Source: Flavobacterium dauae (GTDB taxonomy: Bacteria > Bacteroidota > Bacteroidia > Flavobacteriales > Flavobacteriaceae). Taken from it: a DNA stretch of 64,000 bases. Positions 54,523 through 62,435 of the stretch are shown piece by piece (within the stretch, counting starts at the first letter, position 1; each line of letters begins with the position of its first letter). The stretch lies in assembly GCF_004151275.2 (NCBI RefSeq), contig NZ_CP130821.1, positions 2,852,001 to 2,916,000 on the forward strand, read 5' to 3'. The notes below the pieces were generated by a model. The model searched no databases, was not told the origin of the DNA, and worked only from the letters and a program-made list of their open reading frames with translations. A program made the position numbers and the translations under genes.

Positions 54523-55248
54523 ATGAAGTATTTTTTAAATTTATTAATGTTTTTATTTTTTGTAAACATTAATACGTCATTCGCTCAAAAAATAAACAGT
54601 AAATTTCCACAAGATTATGAAGAAGTTTCTCTCGAGTTATTAAATGAAGAATATTGGTTCACTCATTATGATAATAAAAATATTGTTTTAGAAAAACAAT
54701 GTAAACAAATTATTGTAAGTGAGTTCACTTACAAAAAACCCGAAAAATTATGGATTGTTGAAAGTTCATTTGGAGACTTGTTAGGGGTTGATTCAGGAGA
54801 GTGGATTGGTGGATTATATCACATCTCTGGTTATGGTGTGCCACATTTAATAAAAAAAATGAATGTTAATCATTTACATATAACTAATGATGATAGAGTG
54901 CTTTTTTTTGATATAAATTACGGAAATGGTGAAAGTACACTAAATGAAATCTATCAAAATGAAAACACTGCTAATCTTGAAATTGAGAAAATATTAAATT
55001 TTGATGATTTGCCCACAATGATTTTTTATGATAAAGACGGACTTTTTTATGTATTAGGCAAAAAGAATATTTACAGATACATAGATAGAAATTTGGTTCC
55101 AATTTTAGGTGTTAATATATGGAAGGATATTGAACCTAAAAGTATTGTTCAAGATTCAAAAAACTGTTTAATAGTTGGAATACGAGGCGGAATTTTAGAA
55201 ATAAATATCAATAATAAAAGTTTGAAGTTATTTGTGAAAAAGAGGTGA
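54523..55248 (+). CDS. putative immunity protein of RHS module 2
   Basis: A 241-residue protein two bases after the module-2 stop, with a signal peptide (MKYFLNLLMFLFFVNINTSFAQ) and a beta-rich mature part with WD-like strands (GIRGGILEININ). An exported immunity protein would fit a toxin acting in the periplasm. No family recognised. Confidence 0.6.
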   Translation: MKYFLNLLMFLFFVNINTSFAQKINSKFPQDYEEVSLELLNEEYWFTHYDNKNIVLEKQCKQIIVSEFTYKKPEKLWIVESSFGDLLGVDSGEWIGGLYHISGYGVPHLIKKMNVNHLHITNDDRVLFFDINYGNGESTLNEIYQNENTANLEIEKILNFDDLPTMIFYDKDGLFYVLGKKNIYRYIDRNLVPILGVNIWKDIEPKSIVQDSKNCLIVGIRGGILEININNKSLKLFVKKR

Positions 55249-55259
55249 CGTTTATAACA

Positions 55260-55516
55260 GGTAATGTTACAGATTTAGTGATACAGTAAAAAAGTAAAGC
55301 TATGCAAGTGCGGGGCTTTTAAAACCAGATGGTTGAAAGTACGATGACACCGTACCAATATGTTACTAATAACCCGATTATGAGAATTGAACCCGATGGC
55401 GCGGATTTGCAATCCGTGCCTATAAACCACAACAGCCTCTTTACAAACGTATTGAGGCTGTATTATTATAAAACACTTTACTGTTGTTATACATTTATTA
55501 GTTTGTTGTAAAAGCA
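55260..55516 (+). pseudogene. IS1-like end fused to a small RHS tail fragment
   Basis: The IS left end GGTAATGTTACAGATTTAGTGAT (55260-55282) is followed by a short fragment coding ESTMTPYQYVTNNPIMRIEPDG, the RHS core end, and then a new tail. It is too short to function and marks a further scrambled module. Confidence 0.55.
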
Positions 55517-55517
55517 A

Positions 55518-55546
55518 AACGCCAGGCTAGTAGCTTGGCGTTTTTT
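55518..55546 (+). terminator. rho-independent terminator
   Basis: AACGCCAGGCT and AGCTTGGCGTT pair (one G-T pair) around AGT, followed by six T. The T run is fused to the next RHS fragment (GGCGTTTTTTGAATGG against GGCGTTCTTTGAATGG in module 2), so the junction used short homology. Confidence 0.8.
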
Positions 55547-56041
55547 GAATGGTACCAGTGCATAGATGCCTGCATTGAACGCAATGATATAGTTGATAGC
55601 CAGGGCTGTTGGGAACGTCTTATTTTTGGCGATGGACAATGGACCGAAGACTGTAACGCGCTCTATCGCGATTGTGATTGCGGCGAACAGCCGGTGATTT
55701 CAGAACTGCTGAAATGCCCTGTATTGGCAATGATTTACATTGACACCCATTTGGCGGCCGATTTAAGCAATGCCTGTGCCGTGTTAAATTATGTGGAGGA
55801 AAACTTTAATTGCGTACCTTTACCTGAAGAACCTGAACCGGATCCCGTAACACCGGGCGATGAAGATGATGAATGGGTTGACCAGGGCGGTAATGAAGAC
55901 GATCCGGAAGAAGATTACGACGAATACCTGCGTAAGCCAATTTGGTGGTACCATACCGACCATTTAGGTAGCAGTACGTATTTAACGGATAATTTCGGAA
56001 GACCAAGCCATGGTAATGTTACAGATTTAGTGATATTCTAA
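55535..56041 (+). pseudogene. RHS C-terminal fragment, module 3, cut by an IS
   Basis: Repeats RHS core residues from FFEWYQCIDACIERNDI to DHLGSSTYLTDNFGRPSH, then runs into the IS1-like left end at 56012 (GNVTDLVIF stop). It lacks start and tip. Two codons are gained relative to modules 1 and 2 (RLIFGDGQWTEDC). Confidence 0.75.
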
Positions 56042-56860
56042 AAAAGCACATTAAATCACTGAAAAACAATATATTTTGTAAATTTTAATCACTAAAAACA
56101 GACAGGCAATTGCCTGTCTGTTGTATTTTTACGGCATTAAACCTAAAATAATGAATGCCAACCAAACCTTGTGTTACAAAGTTAGTGATGGGATGTTGTG
56201 CCGCTTTTGCAAAAGTGCCAATACCGTTAAAAATGGTACAACCAAAAACAAAAAGCAGCAGTATTTGTGTAAACAATGCGGTAAAAGATTCATAGAACAT
56301 TATACCTACCGTGCATACCGCCCGTATATCAATAAACAAATTGTAACGCTTACCAAAGAAGGACTTGGCATACGCAGTATTGCAAGGGTACTGGCGGTTT
56401 CTGCCACAACAATACTTAAACGTATTATTGCCATTGCACGTACTGTTGCAAAACCGGCTATAAGCAAAGGAAAAACATACGAAGTTGACGAAATAAACAC
56501 CTTTATAAAAAGAAAAAGCAAAAAAATATGGATTGCATATGCGTTGGAACGCGCAAGTAAAACCGTGGTAAACTTCCGCATAGGAGCACGAACCAACAAA
56601 ACATTGAACTATGTGCTAAAAACCCTAACGCATAGCAATGCAAAACAGATTTATACTGATGGATTAAAAAATTACAAATACCTAATAGATCAGAAAATTC
56701 ATCGTGTTACACGCTACGGCACAAACCATATAGAAAGAAACAACCTGACCTTGCGTACCCATCTAAAACGACTAAACCGCAAAACAATTTGCTTTTCTCG
56801 AAGTCTGGTTGTTTTAGCTGCGGTACTTAAAATTTACTTTTGGGGGTAATGAGAAGTTTT
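56012..56860 (+). mobile_element. IS1-like insertion sequence (right end not found)
   Basis: The left end GGTAATGTTACAGATTTAGTGAT lies at 56012-56034; it is shared with 52836 and 55260. A perfect 24-bp palindrome at 56098-56121 precedes the transposase gene. I could not find a matching right inverted repeat before the MITE at 56921, so the end given is nominal. Confidence 0.7.
56151..56849 (+). CDS. IS1-family transposase
   Basis: I start at ATG 56151 (MNANQTLCYKVSDG). The 232 residues have an N-terminal zinc ribbon (CRFCKSANTVKNG; YLCKQCGKRF), a helix-turn-helix (GLGIRSIARVLAVSATTILKR) and the IS1 DDE-type core (VDEINTF; IYTDGLKNY; HIERNNLTLRTHLKRLNRKT). It is a single frame and does not need the ribosomal frameshift of classical IS1. 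Confidence 0.9.
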   Translation: MNANQTLCYKVSDGMLCRFCKSANTVKNGTTKNKKQQYLCKQCGKRFIEHYTYRAYRPYINKQIVTLTKEGLGIRSIARVLAVSATTILKRIIAIARTVAKPAISKGKTYEVDEINTFIKRKSKKIWIAYALERASKTVVNFRIGARTNKTLNYVLKTLTHSNAKQIYTDGLKNYKYLIDQKIHRVTRYGTNHIERNNLTLRTHLKRLNRKTICFSRSLVVLAAVLKIYFWG

Positions 56861-56920
56861 TTGTGGTTTATTTATAATTATGGACAACCGAAAATATTAA
56901 AAAATTATTTAAGACACATA

Positions 56921-57112
56921 GAGCCTGTTTAAAATTTTACCGAAATTTTTTATACAGCCACATAAAATCATCTTTGCTAAATTTTGATGCTCTTTTGAGT
57001 GTATTTCCTACTTCCTATTTTTGATTTAGCCCGCTAAAGCTACAAAAACGAAGCAAAAAATCCATCTCAAAATATCTGTAAAAATTTTTAGCAATAAAAT
57101 TTAAACAGGCTC
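56921..57112. mobile_element. 192-bp MITE-like element
   Basis: Ends GAGCCTGTTTAAA and TTTAAACAGGCTC are inverted repeats (with further imperfect pairing inward), flanked by ATA on both sides (56918-56920 and 57113-57115). The homologous unoccupied site CACATAGTG exists at 61475-61483, confirming a 3-bp target duplication. No gene inside. Confidence 0.8.
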
Positions 57113-57319
57113 ATAGTGTTTTAGTCGTTTGTTTTTTATTTGTTATATTTAACTGTTTTTACTTCTTAAAATACCCATTTTTCCATTTTTGGGTTTTCTG
57201 TGTAAACACAAAGTAACGTATCAGTTAAAATGTCCAGCCTGATAAGGCGTGTCATTATTTAAAGTCCTTAAAAAAACAATTTATTTACATAAATAATGCA
57301 TATTATAAACATTTTTGCT

Positions 57320-57327
57320 TATCTTTG
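57320..57327 (+). promoter_or_regulatory. Bacteroidota-type promoter -7 element
   Basis: TATCTTTG matches the consensus TAxxTTTG of Bacteroidota sigma factor promoters. It lies about 119 bp before the RRM gene, leaving a long T-rich leader, as is usual for cold-shock genes. No clear -33 TTTG. Confidence 0.5.
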
Positions 57328-57445
57328 TACCTAATTTATTATTAGGCTTCTGCCTCTTGCCTTTTCTGAAATAGTTTAATACATTTTTCTCTCTCAGTTT
57401 TTTGCTTTTTCAGTTGCCAGTGTTTAATCTTAATCACAATATATT

Positions 57446-57712
57446 ATGAACATTTTTGTAGGCAATTTGAATTTCCAAACCACAGAAGACCAACTAAAAG
57501 AAGTATTTACCTCATTTGGGGAAGTAGCATCCGTTAAGATCGTAACCGATAAATTTTCGGGGCGTTCCAGAGGTTTTGCCTTTATAGAAATGCCTAACGC
57601 GACACAAGCCGAAAAAGCCATTCAGGAACTCCAAGACTACGCTTTAAACAACCGGAACATGGTAGTTAGCGAAGCAAATCAACGTGATGACAGCAAGCGT
57701 TACACTAAATAA
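57446..57712 (+). CDS. RRM-type RNA-binding protein
   Basis: An 88-residue protein consisting of one RNA-recognition motif, with RNP2 IFVGNL and RNP1 RGFAFIEM. Such small RRM proteins are common in Flavobacteria and cyanobacteria and are often cold-induced. It heads a block with the helicase and cold-shock genes. Confidence 0.93.
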   Translation: MNIFVGNLNFQTTEDQLKEVFTSFGEVASVKIVTDKFSGRSRGFAFIEMPNATQAEKAIQELQDYALNNRNMVVSEANQRDDSKRYTK

Positions 57713-57834
57713 ACAATCAGCATTTATTAATCTAATCAATCCTTTTTGTTTTACCATAATTACCGTTGAAGAAACAGCGTAAAACCTGTTTTTCAAATCC
57801 ATCAGAAAAATGTCGGTATTCCGACAATCAACCT

Positions 57835-58971
57835 ATGTATTTTAAAGAATTAAACCTTATACCGCCTATAATTAAGGCGATAAACAAAGCCGGGTACGAA
57901 AAACCCACAGAAATACAGTACCAATCAATACCCCATATATTAAAGGGAAACGATATTATAGGATGTGCACAAACAGGCACAGGTAAAACGGCATCGTTTG
58001 CCATACCCATCCTGCAATTATTGCAACACCATGATGTTGCACACAAAGGCATCCGTACTTTGATATTAACCCCCACAAGAGAACTTGCCATACAGATTAG
58101 TGAAAATTTTAAAACGTATGGTGCATTTTTATCCTTAACCCATACGGCGATTTACGGCGGCGTTCCGCAAAACAAGCAGATAGCCCTTATTAACAAAGGT
58201 GTTACTATTTTAATAGCAACACCAGGCAGGCTGTTAGACCTTATAAGTCAGGGATGTGTCAACATTTCAAAAATTGAGATACTGGTACTTGACGAAGCCG
58301 ACCGTATGCTGGATATGGGTTTTGTGAATGATGTAAAAAAGATATTGAAAAAGGTACCCGAAAAAAGACAAACACTATTCTTTTCAGCTACCATGCCGTT
58401 AGACATCAGGAATTTTGCACAAACCATATTAAAACATCCTAAAGAAATCAACGTTACACCTGTTTCTTCAACAGCTCAAACGGTACAGCAATCGGTCTAT
58501 TTTGTTGAAAAAGACGAAAAACTAAACTTACTTGTAAGCATCTTAGAAGATCAGTCTATCAAAAGATCACTAATCTTTTCACGTACCAAGCACGGAGCCG
58601 ACAAATTGGTAAGAAAACTGACCAAAGCCGGTATATCTGCAGCAGCCATCCACGGTAACAAATCACAAAACGCCCGGCAAAAAGCGTTGGATGATTTCAA
58701 AAAAAGTACTATCCGGATTTTAATAGCTACCGATATTGCTGCAAGAGGTATTGACATTGACGAGTTGCCACACGTTATAAATTACGAATTACCCAATGTG
58801 CCCGAAACCTATGTTCACAGAATAGGGAGAACCGGCAGAGCAGGAACATCAGGTGTTGCCGTTTCATTTTGTGGTACCGACGAAAAAAAAGACCTTAACA
58901 ATATACAAAAACTGATAGGCTTTAAAATTCCGGTTGTGACAAAAAAACAAGAAAACATATCATCTAAATAA
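57835..58971 (+). CDS. DEAD-box ATP-dependent RNA helicase
   Basis: I start at ATG 57835 (MYFKELNLIPPI), giving 378 residues; the earlier frame adds a sequence unlike any helicase. Motifs: AQTGTGKT (I), PTRELA (Ia), VLDEADRMLDMGF (II), SAT (III), ARGIDID and HRIGRTGR (VI). The normal RhlE-like tail is short. It unwinds RNA structure, probably with the neighbouring cold-shock proteins. Confidence 0.93.
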   Translation: MYFKELNLIPPIIKAINKAGYEKPTEIQYQSIPHILKGNDIIGCAQTGTGKTASFAIPILQLLQHHDVAHKGIRTLILTPTRELAIQISENFKTYGAFLSLTHTAIYGGVPQNKQIALINKGVTILIATPGRLLDLISQGCVNISKIEILVLDEADRMLDMGFVNDVKKILKKVPEKRQTLFFSATMPLDIRNFAQTILKHPKEINVTPVSSTAQTVQQSVYFVEKDEKLNLLVSILEDQSIKRSLIFSRTKHGADKLVRKLTKAGISAAAIHGNKSQNARQKALDDFKKSTIRILIATDIAARGIDIDELPHVINYELPNVPETYVHRIGRTGRAGTSGVAVSFCGTDEKKDLNNIQKLIGFKIPVVTKKQENISSK

Positions 58972-58979
58972 TCTAAAAT

Positions 58980-59408
58980 ATGGCAGATTCTTTTTCTAAA
59001 AAAGAAAATAATAAGAAGAAAAACAAAAAATTACAAGACAAACAATCAAGGCGAGAAGACCGTAAAAGCAATAACAACAAGGGAAAAAGCCTTGACGATA
59101 TGATCGTATATATAGATATCAATGGAAATTTCACTTCTGTCCCGCCCCACCTTCAAAACAGAGATGAGGACCTGGCAGCAGCAAAAAAATCCAGAAATGT
59201 CGTTGAAACCGAAGATACCGTATGCAACGGTACTGTAACTTATACCAACGAAAAAGGGTATGGCTTTATTACAGAAGAAAAAACCGGAGAAAACATATTT
59301 TTTCACCAGGGACAGATTAACCAACCGATAAACAAACACGACAAAGTAAGTTTTACAAAAGAAAGCACCCTGAAAGGGGACAGAGCAATTAATATCATAA
59401 AAAAATAA
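58980..59408 (+). CDS. cold-shock-domain protein with basic N-terminal extension
   Basis: Of 142 residues the first ~75 are lysine-rich and disordered (KKENNKKKNKKLQDKQSRR). The last ~65 form a cold-shock domain with YGFI and IFFHQ in place of the usual KGFGFI/IFVH. It begins 8 bp after the helicase gene. Confidence 0.85.
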   Translation: MADSFSKKENNKKKNKKLQDKQSRREDRKSNNNKGKSLDDMIVYIDINGNFTSVPPHLQNRDEDLAAAKKSRNVVETEDTVCNGTVTYTNEKGYGFITEEKTGENIFFHQGQINQPINKHDKVSFTKESTLKGDRAINIIKK

Positions 59409-59432
59409 GAGAATAATTAATTTAATAAGAGA

Positions 59433-59624
59433 ATGTACGAAGGAACAGTAAAATTTTTTAATGAAACCAAAGGGTTTGGTTTTATTTCACAAGCAAACGG
59501 AGCCGAGGATATTTTTGTTCACACTTCAGGGTTATTAGACAGGGTTCGTGAAAACGATACCGTTGTTTTTGAAGTAGAGCAAGGCAGAAAAGGCATTACT
59601 GCTGTAAACGTTAAAAGAAAATAA
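59433..59624 (+). CDS. cold shock protein
   Basis: A 63-residue single cold-shock domain with RNP1 KGFGFI and RNP2 DIFVH, typical of CspA-type RNA chaperones. Last gene of the RNA block, followed by a terminator. Confidence 0.95.
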   Translation: MYEGTVKFFNETKGFGFISQANGAEDIFVHTSGLLDRVRENDTVVFEVEQGRKGITAVNVKRK

Positions 59625-59642
59625 TAAATTGTGTTTATTTGA

Positions 59643-59678
59643 AAAGAGGCTGTATAGTTTTGTACAACCTCTTTGTTT
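59643..59678. terminator. bidirectional terminator
   Basis: AAAGAGG and CCTCTTT pair, extended by TGTA/TACA across one unpaired base each, with T runs after it. It lies between the convergent cold-shock and ketoacyl-synthase genes. Confidence 0.8.
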
Positions 59679-60736
59679 TAAAACTTGTAAACAAAAGCGT
59701 TAATATTCATTCCGGCACCTACCGAGGCAAATAAAACTACATCGTCCTTATGCAAACTATGCTCTGGCAATTCATTATTTAAAAGCATCGTCAACAAAGA
59801 CGGAATGGTAGCCACACTGCTGTTACCCAATTTGCTTATTACCATAGGCATGATGTTTTCGGGCACAGGTTGATCATATAACTGATAAAACCTTTTTACA
59901 ATGGCTTCATCCATTTTTTCATTTGCCTGATGTATAATAATTTTGTTAAGATGATTAATAGAATACCCACTACTATCAAAGCATTTTTTCATTGCCTGGG
60001 GTACATTTAAAAGAGCAAATTCATAAATCTTCCGTCCGTTCATTTTAATATACCGTATATCGGGCGAATGATCGTTGTTATACGATTTACCAAAATACAG
60101 ATACTCTTTTTCATTTAATGTAAAAGAAGCCGATAGGTGTGATTTAATTCCAGAATCGTCATTGTTAAGCTCTAAAACAGCGGCCCCAGCGCCATCGGCA
60201 TAAATCATACTGTCGCGGTCGTGAATATCCACCACACGTGAAAGTGCTTCGGCTCCGATTACCAGACACCGTTTGGCGATTCCAGACTTAATAAAGGCAT
60301 TTGCCTGAATCATTCCTTCTATCCAGCCCGGGCATCCGAACAACACGTCATAAGCCACACAGAAATTATTCTTTATTTTCAAAAGATGCTTCACTCTTGA
60401 AGCTAAACTTGGCACCATATCCGATTGCACCGTTCCAAAACGGACATCTCCAAAATTATGTGCGAAAATAATGTAATCTAAAGTCTCCGGGTCAATACCC
60501 GCGTTTTCTATGGCAGATTGTGCCGCAATAAAACCCATATCAGAAGTTACCTGTTCCTTTTCTGCATAGCGTCTTTCTTCAATACCTGTAATTTCTTTGA
60601 GTTTTCCAGCAATGGTTGCATTATTCTGTTTTAGTGTTTCTCCGCTTTCATCCATAAAATGATGCTGGTCAAAAAATAAATTGGTAATGGTTTGTGAAGG
60701 GATATAGTTTCCAACCCCAATAATTTTACTTGTCAT
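59678..60736 (-). CDS. 3-ketoacyl-ACP synthase III-like enzyme
   Basis: This 352-residue thiolase-fold protein is of the FabH type. The catalytic triad is visible: C135 in VLFGCPGW, H269 in IIHQANEK and N305 in LGNSSVAT. It joins an acyl-CoA starter to malonyl-ACP. It stands alone with no acp or fab gene next to it, so it may be a second FabH for a special lipid or pigment and not the housekeeping enzyme. Confidence 0.9.
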   Translation of the reverse strand: MTSKIIGVGNYIPSQTITNLFFDQHHFMDESGETLKQNNATIAGKLKEITGIEERRYAEKEQVTSDMGFIAAQSAIENAGIDPETLDYIIFAHNFGDVRFGTVQSDMVPSLASRVKHLLKIKNNFCVAYDVLFGCPGWIEGMIQANAFIKSGIAKRCLVIGAEALSRVVDIHDRDSMIYADGAGAAVLELNNDDSGIKSHLSASFTLNEKEYLYFGKSYNNDHSPDIRYIKMNGRKIYEFALLNVPQAMKKCFDSSGYSINHLNKIIIHQANEKMDEAIVKRFYQLYDQPVPENIMPMVISKLGNSSVATIPSLLTMLLNNELPEHSLHKDDVVLFASVGAGMNINAFVYKF

Positions 60737-60835
60737 ATTAAAAAATGCTTTATTACTAAGGTTTTTTTATAAAATATTGAATAAATATATGGATTTGAAA
60801 CGAGTAAACCTTGTTTTACAAGAAAGAATTGAGAT

Positions 60836-61018
60836 TTATATTCCTAAAATCAGTTTATACTCTTCAAAGCGGCGTTCCCTTACGGGCTTTATATAAGGTT
60901 CGGTCTTAAAATACAACAACAGGCACGGACTGATGTTTTTATATTTCTCTACAAACTCATACCTGATTAATTCGCCGTTTTTAATGCGTTGTTTGATTTT
61001 GTTGTGATAAGGATACAT
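60836..61018 (-). CDS. small hypothetical protein
   Basis: A 60-residue basic protein (MYPYHNKIKQRIKNGEL...) with tyrosine-rich composition and a compact plausible fold. It looks like a small conserved flavobacterial protein, but I cannot name its family. No clear partner gene. Confidence 0.5.
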   Translation of the reverse strand: MYPYHNKIKQRIKNGELIRYEFVEKYKNISPCLLLYFKTEPYIKPVRERRFEEYKLILGI

Positions 61019-61090
61019 TCAGATTGTTAATTCGCAAAGTTATTGATTGAATACAAAAAAGCTTTTTATACTTTTTTGTCTTTTTTTAGC

Positions 61091-61137
61091 TTAAAATGGG
61101 GTTGTGCAACGATTACCCCCCCCCCTTATTAGCGGTT
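61091..61137. repeat. relic of an attC-like core with a remnant IS1182 end
   Basis: On the minus strand CCGCTAAT, a run of ten G, then GTAAT and CGTTGCACAACCCCATTTTAA. This parallels CCGCTAAC-AYGGGTAAC-TGTTGCACAACTCCAATTTTAA at the two intact insertions. The IS body is absent. The run of ten C/G is also a slippage-prone tract. Confidence 0.45.
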
Positions 61138-61388
61138 CGTTGTGTTTCCTTTCCAATTTTCTCGTCTGACTGCATAAATTAATTCGTCTATTAGAGTATC
61201 CTCTTTAATTAATGTTTTCTCAAATCTACCTTCCAAAATAAAATCGTTTTTTTCTAGAACTTTTTGTGAAGCAATATTTGTCCCAAATGTTCTGGCAAAT
61301 ACCCGTCAGCGTCATATGTTTCAAAAGCAAAATTTAAAACTTGATTTATTGCACGACTAATTATACCTTGTCTCCAAAAAGGTTCTGC
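61129..61388 (-). pseudogene. decayed GNAT acetyltransferase
   Basis: Two frames code conserved GNAT phrases: EPFWRQGIISRAINQVLNF, then after a frameshift NIASQKVLEKNDFILEGRF ending DELIYAVRRENWKGN. The N-terminal part is lost where an IS1-like fragment (61387-61418) joins. The reading-frame break and truncation show it is dead. Confidence 0.75.
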
Positions 61389-61418
61389 CAACCAAACCTT
61401 GTGTTACAAAGTTAGTGA
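61387..61418 (+). mobile_element. short IS1-like remnant
   Basis: GCCAACCAAACCTTGTGTTA and CAAAGTTAGTGA match the beginning of the IS1-like transposase gene (56156-56187) exactly. It abuts the broken acetyltransferase gene. Confidence 0.6.
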
Positions 61419-61474
61419 GATACTGCCTTTTTAAAGGAAATAAATTGTTTTATCCTCGTAAATGAGTTGATTTT

Positions 61475-61550
61475 CACATAGTGTTTGTTTTTTATTTGTT
61501 ATATTTAACTGTTTTTACTTCATAAAACACCGATTTTTCCATTTTTGAAT
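61475..61550 (+). repeat. unoccupied copy of the MITE target region
   Basis: CACATAGTGTTTG ... followed by TTTTATTTGTTATATTTAAC and TGTTTTTACTT matches the DNA on both sides of the MITE at 56921-57112, without the MITE. So the flanking block is duplicated and the insertion came later. Confidence 0.65.
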
Positions 61551-61781
61551 TTTCTGTTTTTTTTCTAACTAAATTGAAAAATTTGGAATAAACTTCTGTT
61601 TTTGAATGTTTTTTCCGAAAATGTATTTCATGCTCTATAGTAGGCTTTGCCATACAGTATCTACGGAGTATCCCCGTTGTTAGGATTTAGAATATTTTTC
61701 GGTTTGGTTTTTTGGCAAAATGCTATATAATCTATCACTTTTTCTCTTCTTTGAAACACCAAAGAAGCAAAGTGTTTTATT

Positions 61782-61906
61782 GCGGTCAAGCTTTTAGCGG
61801 TCAAAATTTGGTTTGTTGTCTAGCCCATCGGAACGATCGCTTTGCGACCCGATGTGCTTAACGCCAACTTCACCCGTTTTGACACTCGCTAAAACCTTAA
61901 TACCGC
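61782..61906 (+). repeat. fold-back intergenic repeat, copy H
   Basis: GCGGTCAAGCTTTTAGCGGT and ACTCGCTAAAACCTTAATACCGC are outer arms; inner CATCGG ... CCGATG. Changes relative to copy C in one arm (TTTAGCGG for TTTAACGG) are matched in the other (CTCGCTAAA for CTCGTTTAAA). The flank motif lies at 61981-62033. The rest of 61550-62110 shows nothing else. Confidence 0.7.
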
Positions 61907-62113
61907 TTGTTTATAGAGCATATACGTTATTCAATCAAAATTTTTGATTTAACGACATTCACTGTATAGGAGTATTCGCTTTTTACGTCCAAACTTTATC
62001 TTACAGCTTGGAAGCCGTGAACCTTACGGTTTGATGTACCAATACGCAAAACGAGGTATGAAATTTAGTTTAAAGGTTAAACGACCACAAAAAATAATAT
62101 TATTATAACTATT

Positions 62114-62320
62114 AACCCGAGTTCGACCCTTCTCTTGGATTCATATTATTGATTATTAGAATTATAAGTAATAAAAATTATGTTTTAATAAACTTTCCGA
62201 TAAATGGCAACCTACTTCGCCTTTTTTACTCAAAATAGCCCGCTATTCCTTCATAAAAAACGCTCGTATCTTACTCATTTATTGAAATATGAATCTCAAT
62301 TTTATAATCGAACTCGGGTT
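62114..62320. mobile_element. 207-bp MITE-like element
   Basis: Terminal repeats AACCCGAGTTCGA and TCGAACTCGGGTT are exact complements, with a second inner pair GATTCATATT (62138) and AATATGAATC (62286). Flanked by ATT on both sides. The small frame at 62204 lies mostly inside it and is not believed. Confidence 0.7.
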
Positions 62321-62435
62321 ATTAGTGCTTGTACACAGCAGGTAACGATAATGAACATCACTGTTTTTTTTATAAAAAAAACGAATCTTTTAATTATAAA
62401 CCACGAAAACACTACATTTATGGAAAATTGAGATT

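Noticed and set aside
62204..62431. 75-residue frame before the YetF gene
   Set aside because: It lies mostly inside the MITE-like element at 62114-62320 and has no protein-like composition.
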